64,000 bases of DNA, taken from positions 186,001-250,000 of the forward strand of contig NZ_RHOH01000001.1 in the NCBI RefSeq assembly GCF_003946115.1. Direction: 5' to 3'. Position 1 is the first letter of the stretch. Each line of letters begins with the position of its first letter. The translations under genes and the position numbers were made by a program. Positions 50,606 to 60,199 of this stretch are shown here, piece after piece. Under the pieces are notes generated by a model. It made no database searches. It was not told where the DNA came from and worked only from the letters and a program-made list of their open reading frames with translations. This DNA comes from Lacticaseibacillus daqingensis. GTDB taxonomy: Bacteria; Bacillota; Bacilli; Lactobacillales; Lactobacillaceae.

Positions 50606-51566
50606 TTGTCCGTCAGATCAAGATTGGCGCGTATGAGAATATCCTGGCAAGACATACTATGCGAGTTGTGCTGTAGTGGGGATGGGGTGGTTTGGCTATA
50701 CCAATTTAGATTAATTCTCATTAATCGGTGGATGAAGCTGAAAGAAAATCTAACGCAAAAATAATCAGGCGGAAATAATGAATTTATGTTTGATTAAACG
50801 TTACATTTGGTTTGTTTTTAAAAGTGGCAATTTGAGTTTATTCTGGGTGTAATTTATCACTAAGAAAGCGCATCACTAAACGGTTACGCGCGTGTTGGTA
50901 ATTGCTTAAGGGCCGGCAAAAGGAAGCCTGGGTGACATAATCCTTCTATGTAGGAACTTGGTGGTACGAAATCGTTGGTGCGTAAACTGACCAAAATATT
51001 TTTAATCAACAGATATGGTTTACTCAGTAAATTGTGCGTCTCATTTAACTCGTGACAGTGCCGTGTTAGTCTCTTGGAGAGGTTGATGCGCGAACTGGAA
51101 TGGGAATGATTGGACACAGTCAAAGTAGCTTCAGTCGGGCTGAAACCTGATGGATCAGCGGAGGTGATAAATGGCACAGGCGAGTGTAGACAGTGCGACG
51201 CGCAATGATTGACAGAGTGGTATCGCTAAGTCAAATCCAAAGAAAGCGCGTAATAGAAGCAAAAAGTCGCGTTAACATTAATGGAATTTGTTTTTTTTGT
51301 CATTTTATGGGCACGAATATGGTGATTAGCGACCGTAGAAGAATACGTATTTTTGGCCAAATTGTCATTCAATATAAAATTATTTTTATCCTTTGAATGC
51401 TGATTGAGTTCTATTGTTTGTTGGGTCAAACGATTGTGAGCGATTTAATCTTGCTATCACACGTGACAAGTCGGGGGGCGGAACGAATTCAGTTATCAAT
51501 CGGTAAGTTTGTGTTGTCGAATGCGTTTTGTGTATAAATATATAAATTTTAATTCGATAATTGAAA
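50606..51566. other. AT-rich intergenic region before the pilus operon
   Basis: About 960 bases without a convincing gene. A 97-codon minus-strand frame (50884-51177) lacks a ribosome binding site. At 51171 a 13-codon ORF (MAQASVDSATRND) follows a very good GGAGGTGATAA, possibly the decayed start of a lost gene. Confidence 0.5.
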
Positions 51567-51595
51567 TTGTGCACCATTGCTTAAAATGATATATT
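51567..51595 (+). promoter_or_regulatory. Promoter of the pilus operon
   Basis: TTGTGC (51567-51572), 17 bases, TATATT (51590-51595). Transcription would start near 51602, at the head of the leader RNA. Confidence 0.65.
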
Positions 51596-51601
51596 GAGCA
51601 C

Positions 51602-51731
51602 GTTATGGAGCCTTTGGGGGAAGGCTTTGGGACGCGTTAAGACTGCGAGCATAAGGCCGCATTATGTATTGCGACCGGAAGCGCTGTAGCTTAGTTTGGC
51701 TTTCCCCCGTTGTGGGGAAAGCCTTTTTTGG
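51602..51731 (+). promoter_or_regulatory. Attenuator-like structured leader RNA of the pilus operon
   Basis: The leader ends in a perfect intrinsic terminator, GGCTTTCCCC and GGGGAAAGCC (51698-51723) plus six T residues. Near its 5' end GGGGGAAGGC (51616-51625) can pair with 51699-51708 over 10 bp with one G-U pair, which would prevent the terminator. Alternatively it closes its own small hairpin GCCTT/AAGGC (51610-51614 and 51621-51625). This is the logic of a riboswitch or protein-controlled attenuator. The roughly 70-base middle part matches no class I know. Confidence 0.7.
51698..51729 (+). terminator. Intrinsic terminator inside the pilus leader
   Basis: A 10-bp perfect stem with a short loop and six T residues, 145 bases before the first pilus gene. 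Confidence 0.92.
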
Positions 51732-51873
51732 TTTCATGACTGGATTATTGAGGAGGCAGTTGACTGTCATTGTTGATTCAGTTTGCTAGTTGTAAGACTG
51801 CTGAAGGGCTCGATCAGGCCCGAAAGGTGACGATAAAGATAGCCAAGAGAATTAAGAGGAGGAGGTGTTGTTT

Positions 51874-54690
51874 ATGAAAACGTTAATGCAGAGTAATGCG
51901 ACTCGAACGGCACGCCGCCGAAGAGGAAAGCTGCGTCAACGTTTGACATCGTTGATGATGATGTTGGTCATTCTGGTGCCATTTGCGCAAGCGTTCGTTG
52001 CACCTGCCCAGAAGACCAATGCGGGCACTGTGGGCAGTCGGTTACCAGTTTCTTACGAGCAAAAAGAGGATGGGACGTACCCAACATACTATTGGACTAC
52101 AGGCTCAGGCGACAGCACGGTGCGCAACCATACTGGGGGGCAAGAGAAGCCGAACCCCGTTTTGAACGAAGGCGCGCAGGCTTACACCGAGGCTGCGGAT
52201 GAAACATTTCTGAAGTTTGGTGCAGATTCGTCTAACCCGGATTACAAGATTCGTAAGTTTGCAACGCCAGTCGAAGGAACTAACGGGCTTTATAACGTCA
52301 ATCTCGATGTTTACGGGAACCAGGTCGAAAATAAAACATCCGTTGCAATCGAACTTGTGGTTGATATGTCTGGGAGTATGAAGGACGGAATGGACGACAG
52401 TGGTGTCACTCGAAGGGATGCAGTCGTTCAGGGTATTACAAGTTTCATTAATGCCGTACAAGATCAGTACAAAGGTAAACTTGATCGGATTCAACTTGGC
52501 GCAATTGCATACTCCAGTGATGGAAGAAAATATACAAATTTCTCTGTTCCAATGAGAGCACTGTCTGAGAGCGCAACGGCATCAATGACCGAGCAAGTTC
52601 AGGCCACCGACCGGCGGGGGAACCCTGAAACAGACTGGCGGGGGAACCCAGTCTATGAGACCGTGTCCGTAGAAAAAGAGGCAAGCCAAGGCGACATAAT
52701 CATTAATCAATTTGAAAACGCATCGGCCAATGGGGGGACTTTCACCCAGAAGGCGCTTCGTAATGCCAAAAATGCACTGGATAACAGTAACTCAGCAAAC
52801 AAGATGATGGTGCTGCTCACAGATGGTGTGCCTACGTACGCTTATGGCAATGATGGAGGCACCATAGGTAGTGGTAGCTCGGATGGGACCAAGGGCGGTA
52901 AACACGCTGAGAAAACTTGGCCAGGTACAATCGCTGAAGCTACTAGTATCAAAAATGGTGGCGTCGAGATTCACGCCTTAGGAATTCAGCTGGAAGGTCC
53001 GTCAGATCAGACGGACTTATCTACTTTGCAAATTGCAGACAAGATGCGGCAAATAGCTAGCCCAGATCAGTATGCGCCTGCCAACACAGCGGATGAGGTT
53101 GAAGACTATCTTCTGAAACAGGCGTCGATAATCTCGGCATTTTTCGACACGGTCAGCGGCGGAACCATCACCGATCCAATCGGCGATGCCTTCACGTTCG
53201 ATCAGACGGCTAATCCAACTGTCACATGGCTGACGCCTGATAATCATCCGGATGCGTTACCAACTGTTTTTGAGGATAACGGTCAGGTTTCCGTTTCGGG
53301 TTTGACCTTGGGCAAGGATCAAGGGGTCCGGATCAGCTATCAGGTTCGACTTGACACCGAAAAAGATGGCGTTACGCCGGGCGTTTGGTATCAAATGAAC
53401 GGGCGGACGACACTGACGCCTAATACAACGGATCCGGTGGTTGATTTCGGGGTTCCTTCCGCGAAGGCACCCGCTACGACCATCAAGGTTCATAAAAACT
53501 GGCAGTCCCTGGGTTTGAAGGATACAGAGGCACCAACACAAGTGACGGTGACCGTTCGGCGCACTTCAACGGCAGGTACCACCAAGGACGAGTCACTAAC
53601 CTTAACCAAGGACAGTGAATGGGCCGGTTCGCTCACTGAACCGTTGTATGATCGGATGGGGAACGCCTTCACGTATGAGGTTCTCCAAGATGAAACAGCG
53701 GACGTGTCGCTGGACACATACATCCAGCAGGCGCCTGACATTGCTCCCGGTGAAATTGAGATCACCAACCGGCAGTATGGCGTTGAGATGCAGAAGTGGT
53801 CCACGGATCCAGACCAGCAGCTATCTGGTGATGATTTGAGCGGGCTTGAGTTTACACTGCATCACTACACGGATGGTAACTTTAGTACTGAAGCAGAGGC
53901 GCCAAGCGTGACAGACGGGGCCCTCCAAGCACTTCAACCTGGTTTTTACGGGATTCAGGAAACTGGTGCACCGCAAGGCTATCAACTTGATACTAAGACG
54001 TACCTGTTCCAACTGACGGATCAGGGGCAGTGGCTGAGCTTTGGTGAGCGTGGAAAGCGGACCGATGGCACGCCAGTTAACGCAGACGGTACGGACCTCG
54101 GTCAGGTTGGTGATCAACAGGATCGTCAGGATCAACTGATTGTCTCCGATAAGCATCCCAATATCTTGCAGCTAAAGAAGTACGATGAGCCGCTCCCGAG
54201 CCTGACGCTTCGGATTGCGAAAACTGATGAGCTGGGTCAGTACCTGAAAGGCGCTGACTTCATGCTAACACCGCCAGGAGGCAAAGCCGGAAAGGTGACG
54301 TCGAACGATCAGCCCAAGGGGGTTGCGTTTGAGGCCAAATTGCAGGCGGGCGAGACTTACACGGTCAAGGAAACTAAGGCGCCGTTCGGTTACCGTCCTA
54401 ATGCAACGGAAGTAACGATTGAGGTGGCTGACGATGGCACGTCTGCGACAGTCAAGGTTGGCGGTAAACCTATCGCAACTGATGGTGTGGCGGTGAGTGA
54501 TTACCAACTGAGCCAAGACGGTCGGACGTTGACCTTGAAGGTGAAGAACCACCCAATCGTGGTGTTGCCGCATACCGGTGGCTCCGGCTGGCAGTCACAT
54601 CTTGGCCTCGCACTAGTGCTCTTGGCGTTTGCCGCGGTGATGGCCGCAGTGGTGTCCGTTGAACGGCGGGAGGTGCGCAATCATGACTAA
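51874..54690 (+). CDS. spaC: Pilus tip adhesin with VWA domain (SpaC-like)
   Basis: A 938-residue LPxTG protein. An N-terminal basic signal (about 1-48) is followed by a von Willebrand A domain with the MIDAS motif D164MSGSM, then Cna_B/SpaA-type domains (about 530-880; E-box-like GFYGIQETGAPQGYQ and YTVKETKAPFGYR). The sorting signal LPHTG is at 898. It is the first gene of a spaC-spaB-spaA-srtC-like operon and should sit at the pilus tip to bind host ligands. The ATG at 51874 follows AGAGGAGGAGGTGTTGTTT. The symbol is assigned by gene order and architecture. Confidence 0.88.
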   Translation: MKTLMQSNATRTARRRRGKLRQRLTSLMMMLVILVPFAQAFVAPAQKTNAGTVGSRLPVSYEQKEDGTYPTYYWTTGSGDSTVRNHTGGQEKPNPVLNEGAQAYTEAADETFLKFGADSSNPDYKIRKFATPVEGTNGLYNVNLDVYGNQVENKTSVAIELVVDMSGSMKDGMDDSGVTRRDAVVQGITSFINAVQDQYKGKLDRIQLGAIAYSSDGRKYTNFSVPMRALSESATASMTEQVQATDRRGNPETDWRGNPVYETVSVEKEASQGDIIINQFENASANGGTFTQKALRNAKNALDNSNSANKMMVLLTDGVPTYAYGNDGGTIGSGSSDGTKGGKHAEKTWPGTIAEATSIKNGGVEIHALGIQLEGPSDQTDLSTLQIADKMRQIASPDQYAPANTADEVEDYLLKQASIISAFFDTVSGGTITDPIGDAFTFDQTANPTVTWLTPDNHPDALPTVFEDNGQVSVSGLTLGKDQGVRISYQVRLDTEKDGVTPGVWYQMNGRTTLTPNTTDPVVDFGVPSAKAPATTIKVHKNWQSLGLKDTEAPTQVTVTVRRTSTAGTTKDESLTLTKDSEWAGSLTEPLYDRMGNAFTYEVLQDETADVSLDTYIQQAPDIAPGEIEITNRQYGVEMQKWSTDPDQQLSGDDLSGLEFTLHHYTDGNFSTEAEAPSVTDGALQALQPGFYGIQETGAPQGYQLDTKTYLFQLTDQGQWLSFGERGKRTDGTPVNADGTDLGQVGDQQDRQDQLIVSDKHPNILQLKKYDEPLPSLTLRIAKTDELGQYLKGADFMLTPPGGKAGKVTSNDQPKGVAFEAKLQAGETYTVKETKAPFGYRPNATEVTIEVADDGTSATVKVGGKPIATDGVAVSDYQLSQDGRTLTLKVKNHPIVVLPHTGGSGWQSHLGLALVLLAFAAVMAAVVSVERREVRNHD

Positions 54691-56173
54691 ACTCATCAAG
54701 CACCTGTTTAGTGCCGCACTTGGCTTGCTGGTCCTGATTGGCCTATCAGGTACGACACAGCCAACCACGGTCAATGCTGCCTCGAAGTTGCCAGATAACG
54801 TGGAGATCGTGCTTCACAAGCTGTTGTTCACCGAGCTGCCGAGCAACGTGATCAATGACGGGACTCACCGGGACCTAGCGCTAGAAGCCGGCAAGCCGCT
54901 CAACGGCGTGACCTTCACGGCCTACGATGTGACGGATGACTTTTGGCAGCGGGTTGACGCTGACGCAACGCATGACGTTGAAGCCGTGCAGCAAATCATC
55001 GCCCAAGACAGCTATGACGCTGATGCGGCAGTCAAAAAGGCCGCTGCCAAGACCTGGTCGGTGACAACGGCCGGTAAAGGTGAGGCCGCCTTTGCCAACT
55101 TGCCGCTACGGGAGCACGGGCACTACGCGGTGTACCTGTTCAAGGAAACGAATCAGCCGGAGGGCATCACCGCCAGCCAGAACCTCGTGGTAGTTTTACC
55201 CGGGAATCTGGCGGACGAGACGCCTGGGCGCATCGACTTGTTCCCGAAGAACAAGATGGACCACGGTTACTCCGAGATCGAAAAAACGATCACGAATAAC
55301 CGCACCAACTTCGGTTACGGTGAACCGATCCCGTACCAGATCGCCGTGAAAGTCCCGGCGAACATCGGCGCGTTGACCAGCTTCAAGTTGACCGATACCG
55401 CCGATCGTCACTTGGAACGGATCGGTGGGCTTACGGTCAAGGTGGATGGGCAATCTGCCAAAGGCCTGTACAGCACGACGCGGTCTGACAGCAACAGCTT
55501 TTCGCTGGCGTTCGATGTGGCCAAGCTGATCCCGTTTGCCAACAAGACCATCACGGTCACGTACCAGATGCGTATCAAGGCCGGCACCACGCCGGATGTG
55601 CCGCTGGTCAACAACACCGTGATCTATCCCGGGGATGACGATCCGGAAACCGATACGGCGGTAGTCATCACCGGTGGCAAGCGATTCATCAAGGTGGACG
55701 CCAAGGCCCACAGTGCCAAGTTGCAAGGCGCGGTTTTCGTCGTCCGCAACGCGGCCGGCGCGTACCTGACGGCTGGTCAGGACGGCTGGAATTGGCAAAC
55801 CGTCCGCGGTGACGTGGCGCGAAACTACGCTGGGCTCCACACTTTGGTTTCGGCCAAGGACGGGCGCTTTGCGATCACCGGGCTGAAAGCCGGCGCGTAC
55901 CAGCTGGTCGAAGTCAAGGCCCCGGCCGGCTACGACCGCAGCACCAAGGCGATCCCATTCGCCGTGGTCGCCGGTGAGTACACCCGCGGGCAGGCGAGCC
56001 CGTACACCGTGGTGAACGTCAAGACGCCGACACCACCGCACGAACCGAACGAACCAGGCATTATCGGCCACCTGCCGCAAACCGGTGGGGAATGGGCGGC
56101 CTGGCTCTCAATCATGGGCCTCATCCTGATCGGGCTGGTTGCCGCGATCAGAGTAAAAACCAAAAAAGCATAG
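54683..56173 (+). CDS. spaB: Accessory or basal pilin (SpaB-like)
   Basis: A 496-residue LPQTG pilin, overlapping the tip gene by eight bases. It has a signal peptide (about 1-33), a pilin-type motif LFPKNK containing the lysine used for cross-linking, an E-box (GAYQLVEVKAPAGYD) and a C-terminal LPQTG anchor. It is about twice the usual length of SpaB of L. rhamnosus, and its GC is clearly higher than that of the genes on either side. By position it is the basal or minor subunit. Confidence 0.82.
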   Translation: MTKLIKHLFSAALGLLVLIGLSGTTQPTTVNAASKLPDNVEIVLHKLLFTELPSNVINDGTHRDLALEAGKPLNGVTFTAYDVTDDFWQRVDADATHDVEAVQQIIAQDSYDADAAVKKAAAKTWSVTTAGKGEAAFANLPLREHGHYAVYLFKETNQPEGITASQNLVVVLPGNLADETPGRIDLFPKNKMDHGYSEIEKTITNNRTNFGYGEPIPYQIAVKVPANIGALTSFKLTDTADRHLERIGGLTVKVDGQSAKGLYSTTRSDSNSFSLAFDVAKLIPFANKTITVTYQMRIKAGTTPDVPLVNNTVIYPGDDDPETDTAVVITGGKRFIKVDAKAHSAKLQGAVFVVRNAAGAYLTAGQDGWNWQTVRGDVARNYAGLHTLVSAKDGRFAITGLKAGAYQLVEVKAPAGYDRSTKAIPFAVVAGEYTRGQASPYTVVNVKTPTPPHEPNEPGIIGHLPQTGGEWAAWLSIMGLILIGLVAAIRVKTKKA

Positions 56174-56196
56174 GGGAAAGTAAGGGAGAAACTATT

Positions 56197-57327
56197 ATGA
56201 CGAAATCATTTCTGAAAAAAGCACTGGTCTTCGCTGGTGCCGCACTGTTGGCACTGCCACTGGCACTCAATGCGAATGTCGTTAATGCGGCGGATGAGAA
56301 CGCAACGCAAGATGTTATTATCACAAAGTACGGTTTCAAGAGCGCAGAAGAAGAGCAGGCATCAGGTGAAGTGGGTCTGGATAAGGACAACACGACACAT
56401 AGCGACGCTGCAAAATTAGCTGGTGCTGAATTCACTGTTTATGATGTGACGGATGCTTACTGGAAATACGTCAACGATCCAGCAAACAAGATCGGAAGCC
56501 TTGAGATCGGCGATATTAAGGACCAGACCGTTCTGTCCGAAGCAATCAACCAGGTTGCTTCCCAGTTGCGTGACGGTGTTACCGCACAAGGCGCCCAGAC
56601 AACGGATGAGAACGGGCAGGCAACATTTACGGCTTTGAAGCAATACTCTAGCGGCAAGCCAGCCGTTTATGTCTTCTCCGAAACCAAGACACCTGAAGGT
56701 TTTACCGCTGACAAAGACTTTGTGGTTTCCCTTCCGTATGGGAACGGTACTGATGCCGTGAAAATTTTCCCTAAGAACATCTTTGATGAAGAAAAAGGGA
56801 AATTGTCGCTTAAGTTCAAGAAGGTCGATGCGACTGCGACGAGCACCGCACTTGAAGGCGCTATCTTCAAGATTGTTCGCACTGCTGCTGATGGTTCTAA
56901 GCTTTATGCTAAGGTAGATAATGCAGCTGATCTGACCACGCTTCAAAATGTTCAGTGGGTTCAGGAAGCTGATGCGACAGAGTTTACGAGTAATAACGAA
57001 GGTCTCTTTGGTTTCACGTCTTACACAGAGTCCAAGCAGGGTAACGACACATTTGGCTTGACTGCGGATGCGACGAAGGCAACTTATGCGGTAAAAGAAG
57101 TCAAGGCGCCTGCTGGTTACCTTAAGGACGCGAAGATCAAAGATGCAGATGCTGAGAAGGCTACGGAGTCTGCAACCAATGATGCAAAGGAAACCACCAT
57201 TACCGATACCCCAGAAGGCATCCTCCCCCACACCGGTGGTGCCGGCATCGTGCTCTTCGTTGCCCTGGGTGCTGCGCTGATCGTGCTTGGCGGGGTCGCC
57301 TACAACAAGCGCCGCGCAAGTTTCTAA
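56197..57327 (+). CDS. spaA: Backbone pilin (SpaA-like)
   Basis: A 376-residue LPHTG pilin. It has a signal peptide (about 1-32), an N-terminal domain with AGAEFTVYDVTDAYW, the pilin motif VKIFPKN with its cross-linking lysine, a second domain ending in the E-box YAVKEVKAPAGY, and the anchor ILPHTGGAG. The ATG follows AAGGGAGAAACTATT. Its size, position and motifs fit the major subunit polymerised by the class C sortase downstream. A terminator directly after it would raise its level relative to the sortase. Confidence 0.88.
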   Translation: MTKSFLKKALVFAGAALLALPLALNANVVNAADENATQDVIITKYGFKSAEEEQASGEVGLDKDNTTHSDAAKLAGAEFTVYDVTDAYWKYVNDPANKIGSLEIGDIKDQTVLSEAINQVASQLRDGVTAQGAQTTDENGQATFTALKQYSSGKPAVYVFSETKTPEGFTADKDFVVSLPYGNGTDAVKIFPKNIFDEEKGKLSLKFKKVDATATSTALEGAIFKIVRTAADGSKLYAKVDNAADLTTLQNVQWVQEADATEFTSNNEGLFGFTSYTESKQGNDTFGLTADATKATYAVKEVKAPAGYLKDAKIKDADAEKATESATNDAKETTITDTPEGILPHTGGAGIVLFVALGAALIVLGGVAYNKRRASF

Positions 57328-57349
57328 TCTAAGCACTGTCTGATTGGAT

Positions 57350-57377
57350 AGAGGCGTCCTGGACGTCTCTATTTTTG
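57350..57377 (+). terminator. Terminator between backbone pilin and sortase
   Basis: TAGAGGCGTC and GACGTCTCTA form a stem followed by TTTTTG. The sortase gene begins 14 bases later, so it is expressed by partial readthrough or from an unseen promoter. Confidence 0.82.
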
Positions 57378-57390
57378 ATACGAGGGACTT

Positions 57391-58470
57391 ATGGCGAAAA
57401 AACAAAAAAAGCCGCTTGGCATCATCGATCTTGTCATTATGCTGCTGATCATCGCGGGCCTTGGCGTGCTGGCGTATCCATTCGTCAGCGACGCCTACGT
57501 GTCCTACAAGAATCAGCAGGTGATCGACAGTTATCAGGTGCGCGAGACCAAGAAGAACCAGACTGCGCTGAAGAAGGAGTACCAGTCTTACCAAGCCAAA
57601 AACAAGGCGCTGGCCGCGGCCGATACTGCCCCTGGCGTCAACAGCTTCAACGCCGCGGTCAACGCGCAGGGCACGGCCAAAACCGATGCTAAGCGCGACC
57701 AGAAGAAGTTGGCCGGCGACACGGTGGCGCAGCTGACGATCCCCAAGATCGGCGTCAGCCTGCCCGTGTTCGACCACACCTCCGACTGGCTGCTGCAGTT
57801 CGGCGCCTGCCTGCTCGATGGCACCAGCTACCCGACCGGCGGCAAGTCGACCCACGCTGTCATCTCTGGCCACCGCGGCGTGCCGAACGCCGAGCTTTTT
57901 ACCCGCTTGCCCGAGCTGAAAACCGGCAATAAGTTCTTCATCAAAATCGGCAACAAGACCCTCGCGTACCAGGTGTTTCGCCGCGAAGTAATCGAGCCCT
58001 CCGATGTTTCTAAGCTCACCATTGAGCCAGGTCAGGACCTTGTGACGTTGATGACATGCACTCCGTACATGATCAACTCCCAGCGCCTGCTGATCACGGG
58101 CCGCCGCGTGCCATATACCAAGGCGGACGCGCAGGCCTCCGAGCGGGCCACCCTGTGGAACAAGCTCAAACTCTACGTCTGGGCGCTGGCGATCCTCGTA
58201 CTGCTGGTCTTGATGGCCTGGCTGATCCGCGGCCTGATCATCGGCCGCACGCGCTATGCGTTGATCGTCCCAACTGGCGCGACCCAGGTCGTCGTCAGCC
58301 GAGGCCGCCGCACCCGGACGTTCACGCCGGATGAAACCGGCGTGTTCCACGTGGAACTCCCCGGGAACCGCTACAAGGTCGTGATAACCGCACCGGCTGG
58401 CACCACCCGTTACAAAGCGTTCATTAAGCGACTGCGCGATAAGCAGTTCACGCTCAAAGCGCGCGCATAA
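57391..58470 (+). CDS. srtC: Class C (pilus) sortase
   Basis: A 359-residue transpeptidase that joins pilins through the sorting-signal Thr and a pilin lysine. The N-terminal anchor is at about 10-30. A lid-like segment (FDHTSDWLLQFG) precedes the catalytic His161 (SGHRG), Cys223 (TLMTCTPY) and Arg232. A second membrane helix (about 262-282) is followed by an 80-residue cytoplasmic-type tail, longer than in many class C sortases. A parS-like site lies inside the tail-coding sequence. It ends the pilus locus. Confidence 0.93.
   Translation: MAKKQKKPLGIIDLVIMLLIIAGLGVLAYPFVSDAYVSYKNQQVIDSYQVRETKKNQTALKKEYQSYQAKNKALAAADTAPGVNSFNAAVNAQGTAKTDAKRDQKKLAGDTVAQLTIPKIGVSLPVFDHTSDWLLQFGACLLDGTSYPTGGKSTHAVISGHRGVPNAELFTRLPELKTGNKFFIKIGNKTLAYQVFRREVIEPSDVSKLTIEPGQDLVTLMTCTPYMINSQRLLITGRRVPYTKADAQASERATLWNKLKLYVWALAILVLLVLMAWLIRGLIIGRTRYALIVPTGATQVVVSRGRRTRTFTPDETGVFHVELPGNRYKVVITAPAGTTRYKAFIKRLRDKQFTLKARA
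58343..58358. promoter_or_regulatory. parS-like ParB binding site 4, inside srtC
   Basis: TGTTCCACGTGGAACT matches the parS pattern at 15 of 16 bases. It encodes part of the tail segment VFHVEL. Chromosomal parS sites are often within genes. Confidence 0.8.
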
Positions 58471-58476
58471 GGATCG

Positions 58477-58523
58477 AAGCCCTCGTGGCGGCCACTATCC
58501 AGTGGGCGGTGCGAGGGCTTTTT
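58477..58523 (+). terminator. Terminator of the pilus locus
   Basis: AAGCCCTCG and CGAGGGCTT form the stem base, followed by TTT. Confidence 0.82.
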
Positions 58524-58791
58524 GAATGCAGTTGATTCGTTTTTTGAAGCGGTTGGGTGCGAGGACAGTAAGGAATATTTATTTACCCCCTTATCGATAA
58601 CGATTGAGAAAACTTAAAACCTAGTTAGTCAAAAGGACTACCGGTGCAAGTTGCCGGCGGTGCTTTTTTGAGTGGCGGCGTAGGTGTTGGGTGGATTGGC
58701 CCTCTGAGCGTTATGACGTGAATCTGTGCAGATAGTGCATAGAGACGGTGTTAAATTGAAGTGGGGGAAAAAACACGAAGGAGAGGGATCA
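58524..58791. other. Intergenic region after the pilus locus
   Basis: No gene is visible. A GC-rich stretch followed by TTTTTT near 58663-58670 could be a second, weaker terminator. Confidence 0.45.
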
Positions 58792-59730
58792 ATGATGAGA
58801 ATGAAGCAGATTCAGGTGTCGAAAGCAGAGTGGACAGCATGGAAGGATTATACTAGCGCCGGTATCGAATCGGTGAACGATTCCTTTGAGAAACGTCGGA
58901 AGGAGTACCCGGCGTTTAAAAACAAGTCGCTTGAGCTTCCGAAGGATGGTATCAACGAACCGCTCGGATGGCTTTCGACTGATTTTCAGAGCGCATTTCG
59001 ACGTCTTCATCCACGCAAGGCAATCACGAACGCGGCCATTACGCAGATCCCCGATGGTCTGAGTGGTGATTGGATGAATGCGGACTTTTTCTTGTGTCTG
59101 GCGAACCCGCGCGCGTCAGTTGGTGAGGATCAGATGCCATATGATGAAGAGACATGGCATCTGATTAAGTCAAATGGGGCTGCCAACCCTCTGGCGGCGG
59201 AATCTGGGCAACCGAAGCCAGGCTATTACACGACACATTATCTAAAGAAGATTCATGAAAAGGTACAGCAGATGGGCACACCAAAGGTGCTTGATCGATT
59301 ACCACTATGCAAAATAGACCTTGTACCATACCGCAGTGCAACATTTGGGGAAGTCCAGCTAACGCCTGAGGCAATGGCGACGCTTCCGGAAGTGACCTAC
59401 GGATTGAACGTCATACTTGAGCGAATCTTTCGACATTTGGCACTGGGTGGGACGGCACCAATCTTTGCGATGCGCAGTCTCCCAACCTGGCGGGCAACGT
59501 TATCGAGTTATCTCACGTTATTGAGTGGAAAAGAGGAAGCGCCACTACCGGCGTCAGTTCGCCAACTTCTAATCAATGACAATGCAGCCGTGGCTGTTAA
59601 ATCGCTGCTGGATCCGTATGTTTGGCGATTCAGTAATAATCGGAGTGCGTATGTTTCCTCGAGGAACACCAAGCCACTGATTGGTGAGGCCAGCTTTGAG
59701 ACGCTCCTTCAATGTGCTGTTGGGAACTAG
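58792..59730 (+). CDS. Unrecognised 312-residue soluble protein
   Basis: Starts with ATG at 58792 behind GAAGGAGAGGGATCA. There is no signal peptide and no membrane helix. Segments such as DFFLCLANPRASVGED, LCKIDLVPYRSATFG and PIFAMRS faintly recall the uracil-DNA glycosylase fold (an NP motif, then a D-x-x-PY-x-S motif), but key catalytic motifs are not clear. It stands alone between terminators, and its base composition is lower in GC than the neighbouring srtC and AAA genes, which suggests transfer. It may belong to an accessory or defence-type function; this is only a guess from context. Confidence 0.6.
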   Translation: MMRMKQIQVSKAEWTAWKDYTSAGIESVNDSFEKRRKEYPAFKNKSLELPKDGINEPLGWLSTDFQSAFRRLHPRKAITNAAITQIPDGLSGDWMNADFFLCLANPRASVGEDQMPYDEETWHLIKSNGAANPLAAESGQPKPGYYTTHYLKKIHEKVQQMGTPKVLDRLPLCKIDLVPYRSATFGEVQLTPEAMATLPEVTYGLNVILERIFRHLALGGTAPIFAMRSLPTWRATLSSYLTLLSGKEEAPLPASVRQLLINDNAAVAVKSLLDPYVWRFSNNRSAYVSSRNTKPLIGEASFETLLQCAVGN

Positions 59731-60199
59731 GCGAACGCTTGACCGCTTTCTATGATATCTCGCAACCTTTAGACCTAGTGACAATCGCTTCGGCGTGAAT
59801 CACTGGGTTTTTGGTTTGAATCAAGACGAGTTAATCGGCATAACTTAGAAAAATTATTTATTCCGCGCCCTGTAAACCAAAAAAATAGTTTTTACTGTTA
59901 TTTAATCCCGCCCTCATAATCGCCTGAAAACCGCACCAGCAATAGACTTGCCGCATTATTTGCCGCGCAAGCGCCACTTTTGACTCGAAAAAATCGCTAG
60001 ATATTCAAATCGGGATCCGTAGTATAACTAGACTACCCCCCAGCGAGAAACGGCCAATGCCGCTGTGGGCGATCCTGTTGTCTGCCGATTCTGAAGTGGC
60101 CACGAATCGGGACCTGCGCCGGGCGCCGGCGCGTTTGTTAGCGATTTTACCCAGGGCTTGCGCGTGCGCGGGGCCCGTCATGAGCGGAGGAGGTCCATT
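59731..60199. other. Intergenic region before the AAA ATPase gene
   Basis: The first half is AT-rich with no gene. A possible -10 box, TATAAC, lies at 60023-60028. The last 170 bases are GC-rich and could form a structured leader; reading frames there lack ribosome binding sites. Confidence 0.45.

Noticed and set aside
50884-51177. 97-codon minus-strand ORF before the pilus operon
   Set aside because: It has no ribosome binding site, lies in AT-rich intergenic DNA, and the sequence looks random.
51602-51697. Pilus leader as a c-di-GMP (GEMM-I) riboswitch, because of GGGACGC
   Set aside because: The required GCACAGGGCAAACC and GGTAGGTAGCGGGG segments are absent.
60158-60199. Longer N-terminus for the AAA ATPase
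   Set aside because: The upstream in-frame start has no ribosome binding site, whereas GGAGGAGG stands at ideal distance from 60200.
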